This document shows, piece after piece, positions 1-6,143 of a DNA stretch of 11,335 nt. This DNA comes from Acidimicrobiia bacterium (GTDB lineage: Bacteria > Actinomycetota > Acidimicrobiia > Acidimicrobiales > Ilumatobacteraceae). Both the position numbers and the translations under genes were made by a program. How positions within the stretch are numbered: the first letter of the stretch is position 1; every line of letters begins with the position of its first letter. Below the pieces are notes generated by a model, which saw only the letters and a program-made list of their open reading frames with translations, was not told the origin of the DNA and searched no databases. Location of the stretch: NCBI GenBank assembly GCA_013811855.1, contig JACCUL010000532.1, forward strand, positions 1 to 11,335, written 5' to 3'.

Positions 1-1
1 C

Positions 2-733
2 GCCGGGGCCGGGGTGGCCATGGCCCGGCCGCTGACCCGCGATCGGCGCCGGCCACGGCGCCCGGACGCTCCCGTGACGACGATCGCCCATGCCAACCTG
101 CTGTACGACAACCGGCGCATCGACGACGCCGCGGTGGCCCTCTCGGCGCTCGACGTCGACGTCCTGACGTTCAGCGAGTACACGCCGGCGCACGCCGCGA
201 ACCTGGCGAGCTCGCCGCTGCTCGCCGCCTGGACGCACCGCATCGAGCGGCCGGCCGAGCTGGCGTCGGGGACCGCCCTCTTCAGCCGCCATCCGCTCGA
301 CGAGCGGGCGACCATCGCCGACACCCGGCACCACACGGTGGTCGCCGACGTGCACGCCCCGGCGGGAACGCTCCGCGTCGCTGTCATCCACACCCAGAGC
401 CCGATGGTGCGCCACGCCCGGTGGGCCGCCGACCTGGCGTACCTCGCCCGGGTCGAGCCGGAGGGCCCGGCCGTGATGATCGGCGACTTCAACGCCGGGT
501 GGTGGCATCCCGAGCTGCGCCGGCTCATGGGTCGGAGGTGGCGCGACGCCCATCACGTCGTCGGGCGGGGCCTGTCGGCGTCGTGGCCGATCGGGCACTG
601 GCTGCTCCCGCCGTTCGTGCGCCTCGACCACGCGCTCGTGACCGCCGAGCTCGACGTCGTCGCCGTCGCCGACTTCTACGTCCCCGGCAGCGACCATCGC
701 GGCGTGATCGTCACGGTCGGCCCAGCGCGGTGA
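2..733 (+). CDS. Endonuclease/exonuclease/phosphatase-family protein, 5' end outside the window
   Basis: This is a metal-dependent phosphodiesterase or nuclease-like domain of the DNase I / exonuclease III fold. Fold motifs appear in order: an N-terminal Asn strand (AHANLLYDN; Asn codon 95-97), the metal-binding Glu in FSEYTP (Glu codon 176-178), IGDFNAG (482-493 encode GDFN), LDHAL (Asp-His at 626-631) and a C-terminal GSDHR (689-700). All expected catalytic residues are present. The reading frame is open to the left edge. GTG 14 and ATG 20 are possible starts, but relatives of this type are usually longer and often carry N-terminal membrane segments, so I treat it as 5'-truncated by the window. 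The arrangement up to the PGSDHR ending matches actinobacterial proteins annotated only at family level. The substrate cannot be told. Its last 23 bases overlap the 3' end of convergent rdgB. Confidence 0.85.
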   Translation, partial: AGAGVAMARPLTRDRRRPRRPDAPVTTIAHANLLYDNRRIDDAAVALSALDVDVLTFSEYTPAHAANLASSPLLAAWTHRIERPAELASGTALFSRHPLDERATIADTRHHTVVADVHAPAGTLRVAVIHTQSPMVRHARWAADLAYLARVEPEGPAVMIGDFNAGWWHPELRRLMGRRWRDAHHVVGRGLSASWPIGHWLLPPFVRLDHALVTAELDVVAVADFYVPGSDHRGVIVTVGPAR

Positions 734-1289
734 CGAGCGCCCGGAAGGCCCGCCCGCGGTGGGACAGCGCGTGCTTCTCGTCGTCTGTCATCTCGGCGAA
801 CGTCCGGCCGTCGCCGTCGTCGGGCACGAAGACGGCGTCGTAGCCGAACCCCCGTGCGCCCCGCTCCACCGTCGTGATCGTGCCGTCGCAGGCGCCCTCG
901 GCGACCACCTCGGACCCGTCCGGCCAGCGCACCAACGCCACCGTGCGGAAGCGGGCCCGCCGGTCCTCGGCGTCGACCAGCTCGGCCAAGAGCCGAGCCC
1001 GGTTGTCGGCGTACGTGACGCCTTCGCCGGCGTAGCGGGCGCTGAACACGCCAGGCGCGCCGTCGAGCGCGCCGACCTCCAACCCGGTGTCGTCGGCCAC
1101 CGCCGGCTGTCCTGTGGCGGCGACGATCGCCGCCGCCTTGAGCCGGGCGTTGCCCTCGAGTGTGGCCGCGTCCTCGACCACCGCGGGTACGTCGGGCGGT
1201 CGGGGCAGCAGGTCGACGACGCCGCCGAGGATGGCCCGGACCTCGGCCACCTTGTCCGGGTTGGCCGAGGCGCACACGAGCCGCAACAC
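711..1289 (-). CDS. rdgB: Non-canonical purine NTP pyrophosphatase (RdgB/HAM1 family)
   Basis: This enzyme hydrolyses dITP, ITP and XTP to the monophosphate plus pyrophosphate, cleaning deaminated purines from the nucleotide pool in the cytoplasm. The 192-residue product has the family signature throughout: ASANPDK near the N-terminus (residues 7-13), TLEGNARLKA (43-52), the catalytic-loop VADDTGLEV (64-72), GVFSARYAG (80-88), GFGYDAVFVP (147-156) and SHRGRA (176-181). Length is normal for the family. The start is GTG 1289, because it places the nucleotide-binding motif at the usual distance. It lies 2 nt after the rph stop codon (TGA-TC-GTG), so translation is probably coupled to rph. In M. 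tuberculosis the rdgB homologue likewise follows rph. Its 3' end runs 23 bases into the convergent phosphatase-fold gene. Confidence 0.95.
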   Translation of the reverse strand: MLRLVCASANPDKVAEVRAILGGVVDLLPRPPDVPAVVEDAATLEGNARLKAAAIVAATGQPAVADDTGLEVGALDGAPGVFSARYAGEGVTYADNRARLLAELVDAEDRRARFRTVALVRWPDGSEVVAEGACDGTITTVERGARGFGYDAVFVPDDGDGRTFAEMTDDEKHALSHRGRAFRALVTALGRP

Positions 1290-1291
1290 GA

Positions 1292-2044
1292 TCAGCGACG
1301 CGCCGGCGGCGCCACGGACACCATCTCGGCCTGCAGGTCGGCGATCTCGGTCAACCCCTGCTCGGCCAGCGCCAACAGCTCGTCGAGCTCGCGGTGCGTG
1401 AACGCCATGCCCTCTGCCGTCCCCTGCACTTCGACGAACCGTGCCGTGCCGCCCTCGGTGGGGCGCAGCATGACGACGTTCATGTCCACGGCGGCCGTGC
1501 TGTCCTCCACGTACGGCAGGTCGAGCACGGGGGCACCGCCGACGATGCCGACGCTGATCGCGGCGCAGTACGAGTGCAAGGGGTGGGCGGCCAGACCGCC
1601 GCGGGCGACGACGCGCGAGAGCGCGTCGTGCAGCGCCAGGTACCCGCCGCAGATGCTCGCCGTCCGCGTCCCGCCGTCGGCCTGCAGCACGTCGCAGTCG
1701 ACGACGACCTGACGCTCGCCGAGCACGGCCATGTCGCAGGCGGCCCGCAGGCTGCGCCCGATGAGGCGTTGGATCTCGACCGTCCGGCCGCTCTGCTTGC
1801 CCTTGGCCGCCTCCCGGTCGACCCGCTCCGGCGACGAGCCGGGCAGCATCGAGTACTCGGCCGTGACCCACCCCTTGCCACTGCCACGCATCCACCGCGG
1901 CACGTCCTCGTCGATCGACGCCGTGCACAGCACGCGGGTCCGGCCGAAGCTGACGAGGCACGAGCCGTCAGCCATCTCGGTGAAGTCGCGCTCGAACGAC
2001 ACGGGTCGCAGCTCGTCGGGCGCTCGGCCGTCGGGTCGGGTCAT
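1292..2044 (-). CDS. rph: Ribonuclease PH
   Basis: RNase PH is a phosphate-dependent 3'-to-5' exoribonuclease that trims tRNA 3' ends and other RNAs; the family forms hexameric rings. The 250-residue product carries RPDGR at residues 3-7, the FGRTRVLCTAS strand (33-43), the RGSGKGWVTAEYSMLPGS region (53-70), IGRSLRA (95-101) and the phosphate-site segment DCDVLQADGGTRTASI (116-131). Length is typical. ATG 2044 is chosen over the adjacent GTG 2047 because a GAGG Shine-Dalgarno lies 5 nt before the ATG but only 2 nt before the GTG. It sits 24 nt after the murI stop and 2 nt before rdgB, so the three genes probably form one transcript. In mycobacteria an extra gene (Rv1339) separates murI and rph; it is absent here. 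Confidence 0.97.
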   Translation of the reverse strand: MTRPDGRAPDELRPVSFERDFTEMADGSCLVSFGRTRVLCTASIDEDVPRWMRGSGKGWVTAEYSMLPGSSPERVDREAAKGKQSGRTVEIQRLIGRSLRAACDMAVLGERQVVVDCDVLQADGGTRTASICGGYLALHDALSRVVARGGLAAHPLHSYCAAISVGIVGGAPVLDLPYVEDSTAAVDMNVVMLRPTEGGTARFVEVQGTAEGMAFTHRELDELLALAEQGLTEIADLQAEMVSVAPPARR

Positions 2045-2049
2045 CACGT

Positions 2050-2053
2050 CCTC
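2050..2053 (-). promoter_or_regulatory. Shine-Dalgarno of rph
   Basis: GAGG on the minus strand, 5 nt before ATG 2044. It is inside the operon, where a leader sequence exists, and it decides between the overlapping GTG 2047 and ATG 2044 starts. Confidence 0.55.
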
Positions 2054-2068
2054 ATCTCACGTCGTCGG

Positions 2069-2881
2069 TCAGCTCGGCGACCACGCCTCGGTGTGGTTCA
2101 GCTCGGGGCCGAGCAGTCTGGCCCCGAGGTCGCGGAAGCGGTCGATGTCACCGCTCGAGCGGAAGCGGTGCTCACCGGGGTCCGTGCCCGGGCGCAGCAG
2201 ATCGAGGTGCTCCAGCAGCCGGTGCACGGCGAACGCCGTCTCGTCGGCCGAGCTGACGAGCGTCACGCCCGGACCCATCACGTCACTGATCACGCGGGCC
2301 AGGAAGGGGTAGTGGGTGCAGCCGAGCAGGAGCGCATCGACGTCAACGGCGCGGACGGGCGCCAGCAGACGCTCCGCCAGCACCGTCACCTCATCGCCGC
2401 TGACCTGGCCGCGCTCGACGAACTCGACGAAGCCGGGGCACGCCGCGCTGCACAGCTCGACGTCGAGGCCGGCGACCGCCGCCGCCGATTGCACAGCGTG
2501 GAGGTAGGCGCCGGAGGCCACGGTGCCGACGGTGCCGATGACGCCGATGCGACCAGACGTCGTGGCCTCGACGAGCGCCGCCGCGCCCGGGGCGACGACG
2601 TCGAGCATCGGCACCGGCAACTCGGCCCGCAGGTCGTCGAGCCCGGCCGCCGCGGCCGTGTTGCACGCGACGACGACGAGCTTGACATCGTGCTCGTCGA
2701 CGAGGCTCCAAGCCAGCTCACGAGCGTAGCCCCGCACCAGGTCGGACGGCTTGGAGCCGTAGGGGTAGCGGCCGGTGTCGCCGATGTAGACGAGGTGCTC
2801 GGACGGCAGCAGATCGATGACGGCACGGGCGACGGTGAGGCCGCCGAACCCGGAATCGAACATCCCGATCGGCCGCTCCAC
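2069..2881 (-). CDS. murI: Glutamate racemase
   Basis: MurI interconverts L- and D-glutamate, supplying D-Glu for peptidoglycan stem peptides in the cytoplasm. The 270-residue product shows the canonical elements: FDSGFGGLTV (residues 8-17, with catalytic Asp9 and Ser10), YIGDTGRYPYGSK (32-44), the first catalytic cysteine in VACNTAAA (Cys73), PGAAALVEAT (98-107), GVIGTVGTV (113-121) and the second catalytic cysteine in LLGCTHYPF (Cys188, with His190). The frame continues upstream to an ATG at 2968, but that would enter the divergent neighbour. GTG 2881 begins directly at ERPIGMFDSG, as in homologues, and has a TAGCCT hexamer 7 nt upstream. This is the first gene of the murI-rph-rdgB run. Order and orientation relative to rph, rdgB and the cysM/mec genes match mycobacteria. 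Confidence 0.96.
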   Translation of the reverse strand: MERPIGMFDSGFGGLTVARAVIDLLPSEHLVYIGDTGRYPYGSKPSDLVRGYARELAWSLVDEHDVKLVVVACNTAAAAGLDDLRAELPVPMLDVVAPGAAALVEATTSGRIGVIGTVGTVASGAYLHAVQSAAAVAGLDVELCSAACPGFVEFVERGQVSGDEVTVLAERLLAPVRAVDVDALLLGCTHYPFLARVISDVMGPGVTLVSSADETAFAVHRLLEHLDLLRPGTDPGEHRFRSSGDIDRFRDLGARLLGPELNHTEAWSPS

Positions 2882-2888
2882 GGCCGGC

Positions 2889-2894
2889 AGGCTA
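2889..2894 (-). promoter_or_regulatory. Predicted -10 element of murI (leaderless)
   Basis: TAGCCT read on the minus strand, 7 nt before GTG 2881. The spacing would put the transcription start at or next to the start codon. No clear -35 is visible. It overlaps the left arm of the inverted repeat in this divergent region. Confidence 0.5.
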
Positions 2895-2920
2895 GGGGCG
2901 CGACGGGACCAGCCCCTAGC
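2891..2920. repeat. 9-bp perfect inverted repeat in the murI divergent promoter
   Basis: GCTAGGGGC (2891-2899) and its exact reverse complement GCCCCTAGC (2912-2920) are separated by 12 nt. Each arm contains part of one of the two outward-facing -10 hexamers, so the symmetry relates the two promoters. It could be a shared operator or simply mirrored promoter elements. Confidence 0.6.
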
Positions 2921-2922
2921 GT
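2917..2922 (+). promoter_or_regulatory. Predicted -10 element of the SCO6745-family gene (leaderless)
   Basis: TAGCGT lies 8 nt before GTG 2931, the mirror image of the murI hexamer. It supports GTG 2931 as the start. No convincing -35 is seen. Confidence 0.5.
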
Positions 2923-2930
2923 CGCCGGTC

Positions 2931-3656
2931 GTGGACATCCGGGACTTCATGCACGGCACGTCGGCCATCGGCAGCGTCGGCGCCGCCTTCTACTTCCACC
3001 CGACGACCATCGCCGCGGCGAAGGAACACGGGCTGGACGGGTTCCGCCTCTACTTCCTCGGGCGCGGCGGCGTGCTCGGCGACGTCGAGGCGCGGGTGGT
3101 CGCCAGCGCCTTCGGTTACTTCGAGCCCGGGCTGCTGGCCAGGATGTGGGACTCGGCGAAGGCGGTCATGGCCCCCCGTGACGCCGCCCGGCTGTACCTA
3201 GAGTGCTGCCACACCGTGGCCCGCCAGCACCTCGGCGACGTCGAGGGACTCGACGAGTTCTGCGCCGCGGCCGAGACGGTCAACAACGCCATCGACCCGG
3301 CCGGCCTGGCGCTGTACGCCGGGATCTCGGCTGAGCCGCTGGCCGATGACGCGCCGGCGCGGGCGCTGCAGCTCTGCACCGTGCTGCGCGAGGCCAGGGG
3401 CAGTGCGCACCTCGTGGCGCTGGTGGCGTCGGGGCTCTCGCCCCGGCTGGCCCACCTGATCCGCCGACCCGACGACGACAAGCTGTTCGGCTGGAACGAT
3501 CAGCCCGCTGTCGGCGAGGACGACCGGGCCCGTTGGGCCGCCGCCGAGGAGCTCACCGATCGCCTCCTCGAGCCCGCCTACAGCCGCCTGGACGAGCGCG
3601 GCCAGCAGGCCTTCCTGCGCGGCCTCGACGGTATGGCGGCCACCTTCGCCATCTGA
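2931..3656 (+). CDS. SCO6745-family protein (helix-rich, function unknown)
   Basis: The 241-residue product resembles the actinobacterial SCO6745/SalK-like family. These proteins are annotated as winged-helix-like by domain databases but have no established role. Recognisable features are an N-terminal helix followed by AFYFHPTTIAAAKEHGLDGFRLYF (residues 19-42, given in part: a YF-(H/A)-P segment then GLxGFxxYFxGRxxxLG), FGYFEPGLLARMWDSA (61-76), APRDAARLYL (81-90), an Ala-rich central part, a conserved-looking GSAHLVALVASGLSP (157-171) and a polar C-terminus. There is no signal peptide or membrane segment, so it is probably cytoplasmic. GTG 2931 is chosen for its -10-like hexamer; ATG 2949 is a possible shorter start. 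It is transcribed away from murI. Family assignment is by pattern, moderately sure; I infer no function. Confidence 0.75.
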   Translation: MDIRDFMHGTSAIGSVGAAFYFHPTTIAAAKEHGLDGFRLYFLGRGGVLGDVEARVVASAFGYFEPGLLARMWDSAKAVMAPRDAARLYLECCHTVARQHLGDVEGLDEFCAAAETVNNAIDPAGLALYAGISAEPLADDAPARALQLCTVLREARGSAHLVALVASGLSPRLAHLIRRPDDDKLFGWNDQPAVGEDDRARWAAAEELTDRLLEPAYSRLDERGQQAFLRGLDGMAATFAI

Positions 3657-3663
3657 CCGTCGC

Positions 3664-3690
3664 ACCCGTCCCCTCCGGGCCAGAACGGGT
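3664..3690 (+). terminator. Weak hairpin after the SCO6745-family gene
   Basis: ACCCGT (3664-3669) pairs with ACGGGT (3685-3690) around a 15-nt loop that has inner CCC/GGG complementarity. It begins 7 nt after the stop codon. There is no T-tract, so intrinsic termination is uncertain. Confidence 0.25.
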
Positions 3691-3704
3691 CCCAACAGTG
3701 GCTG

Positions 3705-3727
3705 CGGGTTCGGAGGGCCGGGTTCGG
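3705..3727. repeat. Short direct repeat upstream of the lipoprotein gene
   Basis: CGGGTTCGG occurs at 3705-3713 and 3719-3727, a 14-base period within the 122-base gap 3657-3778. The rest of that gap holds the hairpin at 3664-3690 and the -10-like element at 3766. The repeat could be an operator half-site pair or chance in GC-rich DNA. Confidence 0.3.
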
Positions 3728-3765
3728 GTCCTGGGGGCGCCCGGAACCGAGGCGACGGGCGGCCC

Positions 3766-3771
3766 TACCCT
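3766..3771 (+). promoter_or_regulatory. Predicted -10 element of the lipoprotein gene (leaderless)
   Basis: TACCCT is 7 nt before ATG 3779. A GGAACC sits at 3743-3748, 17 nt upstream. That resembles an ECF-sigma -35, but a single match in GC-rich sequence is weak evidence. Confidence 0.45.
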
Positions 3772-3778
3772 GGCCGGC

Positions 3779-4591
3779 ATGACCCGATGCGGCGGCGCCC
3801 TGCTCGTCGCGTCGCTCGTGGTGCTCCCTGCCGCCTGTGCCAACTCGGCGGCGGACGCCCCGCCCGAGGTCATCGGCACGATCGCGCTCGGTGAGCTGCC
3901 GCCGCAGCTCGCCGTCGTCACCTCGCACCCGCCGACCACGGTGACGCCGACGACGGATCCACCGCCGACGACCCGACGACCGCGCCGCACGACGACCGAG
4001 CCACCGACGACCCCGCCTCCCTCGACCGTGCCGCCGACGACACCCGTCCCACCGAGCAGCGGACCGCCGCCCGTGACCTCGACGGCGCCGTCGGTCCCGA
4101 CCACGAGCCCGCCGACGACCATCCCGACGCCCGTCGATCCCCGGACGCTCACGGCGGCGGACGTCCAGGACCTCCTCGACGAGCTCATGGCGAGGGAGCG
4201 CGACGCCTACGAGATCGCGTTGCGGACCGGGCGCACGGCCCCCGAGATGATGGCGTTCATGCAACGCGCCGACACCGAGGACCAGGCGGTGCGGACGATC
4301 ACGGGGTTCGAGGAGTTCGGCGGCGTCGACATCCTCCTCGATCCGCCGGGGCGACCGATCGCCGAGCTGCTGCGGATCAACGCGGCGACGTCCGAGTGCC
4401 TCTCGATCACGTCGACCTTCGACCTCCAGCCGCTCACGTTCAAGCCCATCGAGGACGTCGAGCAGCCCTTCGACATGCGCCTGCTCATGCTCGACCCCGA
4501 CGAGGACCCGACGCTGCCCTGGCGCCTCGACTGGGTCCGCTCGACGCCGGGCGACGCCGTGCCGGTCATCGCCCGCTGCCCCACCGATTGA
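3779..4591 (+). CDS. Putative lipoprotein with Pro/Thr-rich linker
   Basis: The 270-residue product starts with a lipoprotein signal: MTRC, a hydrophobic stretch (residues 6-16), then lipobox L-P-A-A-C with Cys20 as the predicted lipidated residue. It should be anchored outside the cytoplasmic membrane. Residues about 50-120 form a low-complexity Pro/Thr/Ser linker of the kind that spans the cell wall and may be O-glycosylated. Residues about 122-270 form a compact mixed domain: a helical start (LTAADVQDLLDELMARERDAY, 124-144, partly), a strand-rich middle and two cysteines (Cys207, Cys267) that could form a disulfide. I do not recognise this C-terminal domain. It is followed after 42 bases by the sulfatase gene on the same strand. 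ATG 3779 is chosen because it alone gives a signal sequence and has a hexamer at leaderless spacing. Confidence 0.8.
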   Translation: MTRCGGALLVASLVVLPAACANSAADAPPEVIGTIALGELPPQLAVVTSHPPTTVTPTTDPPPTTRRPRRTTTEPPTTPPPSTVPPTTPVPPSSGPPPVTSTAPSVPTTSPPTTIPTPVDPRTLTAADVQDLLDELMARERDAYEIALRTGRTAPEMMAFMQRADTEDQAVRTITGFEEFGGVDILLDPPGRPIAELLRINAATSECLSITSTFDLQPLTFKPIEDVEQPFDMRLLMLDPDEDPTLPWRLDWVRSTPGDAVPVIARCPTD

Positions 4592-4598
4592 ACAGAGC

Positions 4599-4626
4599 TT
4601 GCTTCACCTGACGGCACCGGCAGACT
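4599..4626 (+). promoter_or_regulatory. Predicted promoter of the sulfatase gene
   Basis: TTGCTT (4599-4604), a 16-nt spacer and CAGACT (4621-4626), which ends 7 nt before GTG 4634. The -10 is off consensus but has the same placement as others in this window. It implies the sulfatase can be transcribed on its own as well as by readthrough from the lipoprotein gene. Confidence 0.4.
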
Positions 4627-4633
4627 GGCGGTC

Positions 4634-6127
4634 GTGCGGCTGCTCTACATCGACATCGACACCCTGCGCGCCGATCGACTCGGCTGCGCCGGCTACCACC
4701 GCGACACGACGCCGCACATCGACGCGCTGGCCGCCGACGGGCTCGTGTTCCGCGACGTGTACGCCTCCGACGTCCCGTGCCTGCCGAGCCGCACGGCCCT
4801 GGCCACCGGGACGTTCGGCATCCGCAACGGCGTCGTCAACCACGGCGGTGTCGCCGCCGACCTGCGCCCGCAAGGGCCGGACCGCTCGTTCAACTCGCGC
4901 TTCGCCACGCAGGCCTGGGCCACGCAGTTCTATGCCGCCGGCTGGCACACGGCGTCGATCTCGTCCTTCCCGTTCCGCCACTCGGCGACGTGGTGGAACC
5001 ACGGGTTCATGGAGTCGATGAACCTGATGCGCGGCGCCGGCGGGGAGCGGGCCGACGAGGTGCTGCCGGGCGCGCTCGGCTGGCTGGAGCGCCACGGCCG
5101 CCCCGACAACTGGTTCCTCCACGTCCACCTCTGGGACCCCCACACGCCGTGGAACGCGCCGCCCGCGTTCGGCCACCCGTTCGCCGGCGAGCCCCTCCCG
5201 GCCTGGTACACCGAGGAGGTACGGGCCAGGGACTGGAACCGTCCGGGCCCGCACTCGGCCCAGGAACTGACCGGGTACGCGTACGACGAGCACGGCTGGG
5301 CGCGCATCCACCCCCGCCAGACGTTGTCCGTGCCGGACATGGAGCGCGTCCGACACATGTTCGACGGGTACGACACGGGCATCCGCTACGCCGACGACGC
5401 CGTCGGCACGCTGGTCGCCAAGCTGACCGAGCTCGGCGTGCTCGACGACACCGCGATCCTCGTGTCGTCCGATCACGGCGAGGCCTTCGGCGAGCTGGGC
5501 GTCTACGCCGACCACCAGGCCGCGGACGAGGCGACGTGCCACATCCCGGCGGTGCTGCGGTGGCCGGGCCTCGCGCCGCGTGCCGTTGACGGCCTGCTGT
5601 ACCACCTCGACGTGGCGGCCACGGTCGTCGACCTCGCCGGCATCGAGGTGCCGACCGACCACTGGGACGGGCGGTCGGTGGCGCCCCAGTTGCGGGCCGG
5701 GACGGGCCGGATCGGGCGGGACCACCTCGTCGTGTCCCAGGGCGCGTGGAGTGCCCAACGCTCGGTCCGCTGGGGTGACCACCTCTACTGCCAGACCCGC
5801 CACGACGCCTTCCACGCCTGGCCCGACGAGATGGTCTTCGACATCGCCGCCGACGCCCACGAGCAGCACGACCTGGCTCCCGAGCGCGGCGACCTCGTCG
5901 CCCAGGGTCGCGACCGGCTGGCCTCGTGGACGTCCGATCAGCTGGCCCGGTCGGACTCGCCCGTCGACCCGATGGACGTCGTCATGGCCGAGGGCGGCCC
6001 CTTCCACACCAGAGGCGAGTTGCCGGCGTACCTCGAGCGGCTGCGGGCGACCGGGCGGGCGCAGTGGGCCGAGGTGCTGGCCGGCCGGGAGCGGCCCGTC
6101 ATGGCGGCCGCCGGCGCCACCGTCTGA
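4634..6127 (+). CDS. Sulfatase (formylglycine-dependent, alkaline phosphatase fold)
   Basis: Type I sulfatases hydrolyse sulfate esters using a formylglycine made from the cysteine of C-x-P-S-R. The 497-residue product has this motif intact as C49-L-P-S-R53 followed by TALATGTF. Metal-site residues are visible: IDIDTLRADRLG at the N-terminus (Asp7/Asp9), a central WDPHTPW (His170) and SSDHGEAFGE (Asp280-His281). A C-terminal subdomain contains the substitution-type loop WSAQRSVRWGDHLY, usual for the family. There is no signal peptide, so it appears cytoplasmic unless exported by another route. The maturing enzyme (FGE or anSME) is not in the window. Substrate unknown; some family members are phosphonate or phosphodiester hydrolases, so sulfate ester specificity is inferred from family only. 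It converges on the FAS1 gene with a 16-base gap. Confidence 0.93.
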   Translation: MRLLYIDIDTLRADRLGCAGYHRDTTPHIDALAADGLVFRDVYASDVPCLPSRTALATGTFGIRNGVVNHGGVAADLRPQGPDRSFNSRFATQAWATQFYAAGWHTASISSFPFRHSATWWNHGFMESMNLMRGAGGERADEVLPGALGWLERHGRPDNWFLHVHLWDPHTPWNAPPAFGHPFAGEPLPAWYTEEVRARDWNRPGPHSAQELTGYAYDEHGWARIHPRQTLSVPDMERVRHMFDGYDTGIRYADDAVGTLVAKLTELGVLDDTAILVSSDHGEAFGELGVYADHQAADEATCHIPAVLRWPGLAPRAVDGLLYHLDVAATVVDLAGIEVPTDHWDGRSVAPQLRAGTGRIGRDHLVVSQGAWSAQRSVRWGDHLYCQTRHDAFHAWPDEMVFDIAADAHEQHDLAPERGDLVAQGRDRLASWTSDQLARSDSPVDPMDVVMAEGGPFHTRGELPAYLERLRATGRAQWAEVLAGRERPVMAAAGATV

Positions 6128-6143
6128 CCGCGCCGCTCGGGCT

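Noticed and set aside
2882..2968. Upstream extension of murI to ATG 2968
   Set aside because: It would overlap the divergent gene and add a tail with no counterpart in glutamate racemases. GTG 2881 starts directly at the conserved N-terminus.
1160..3181. Long plus-strand open frame of 673 codons across the rdgB, rph and murI region
   Set aside because: It is antisense to three clear housekeeping genes, its translation is Arg/Ala/Asp-rich without any motif, and such shadow frames are expected at this GC content.
3743..3748. GGAACC as an ECF-sigma -35 for the lipoprotein gene
   Set aside because: A single short match in GC-rich DNA with no matching ECF -10. Noted but not called as a promoter.
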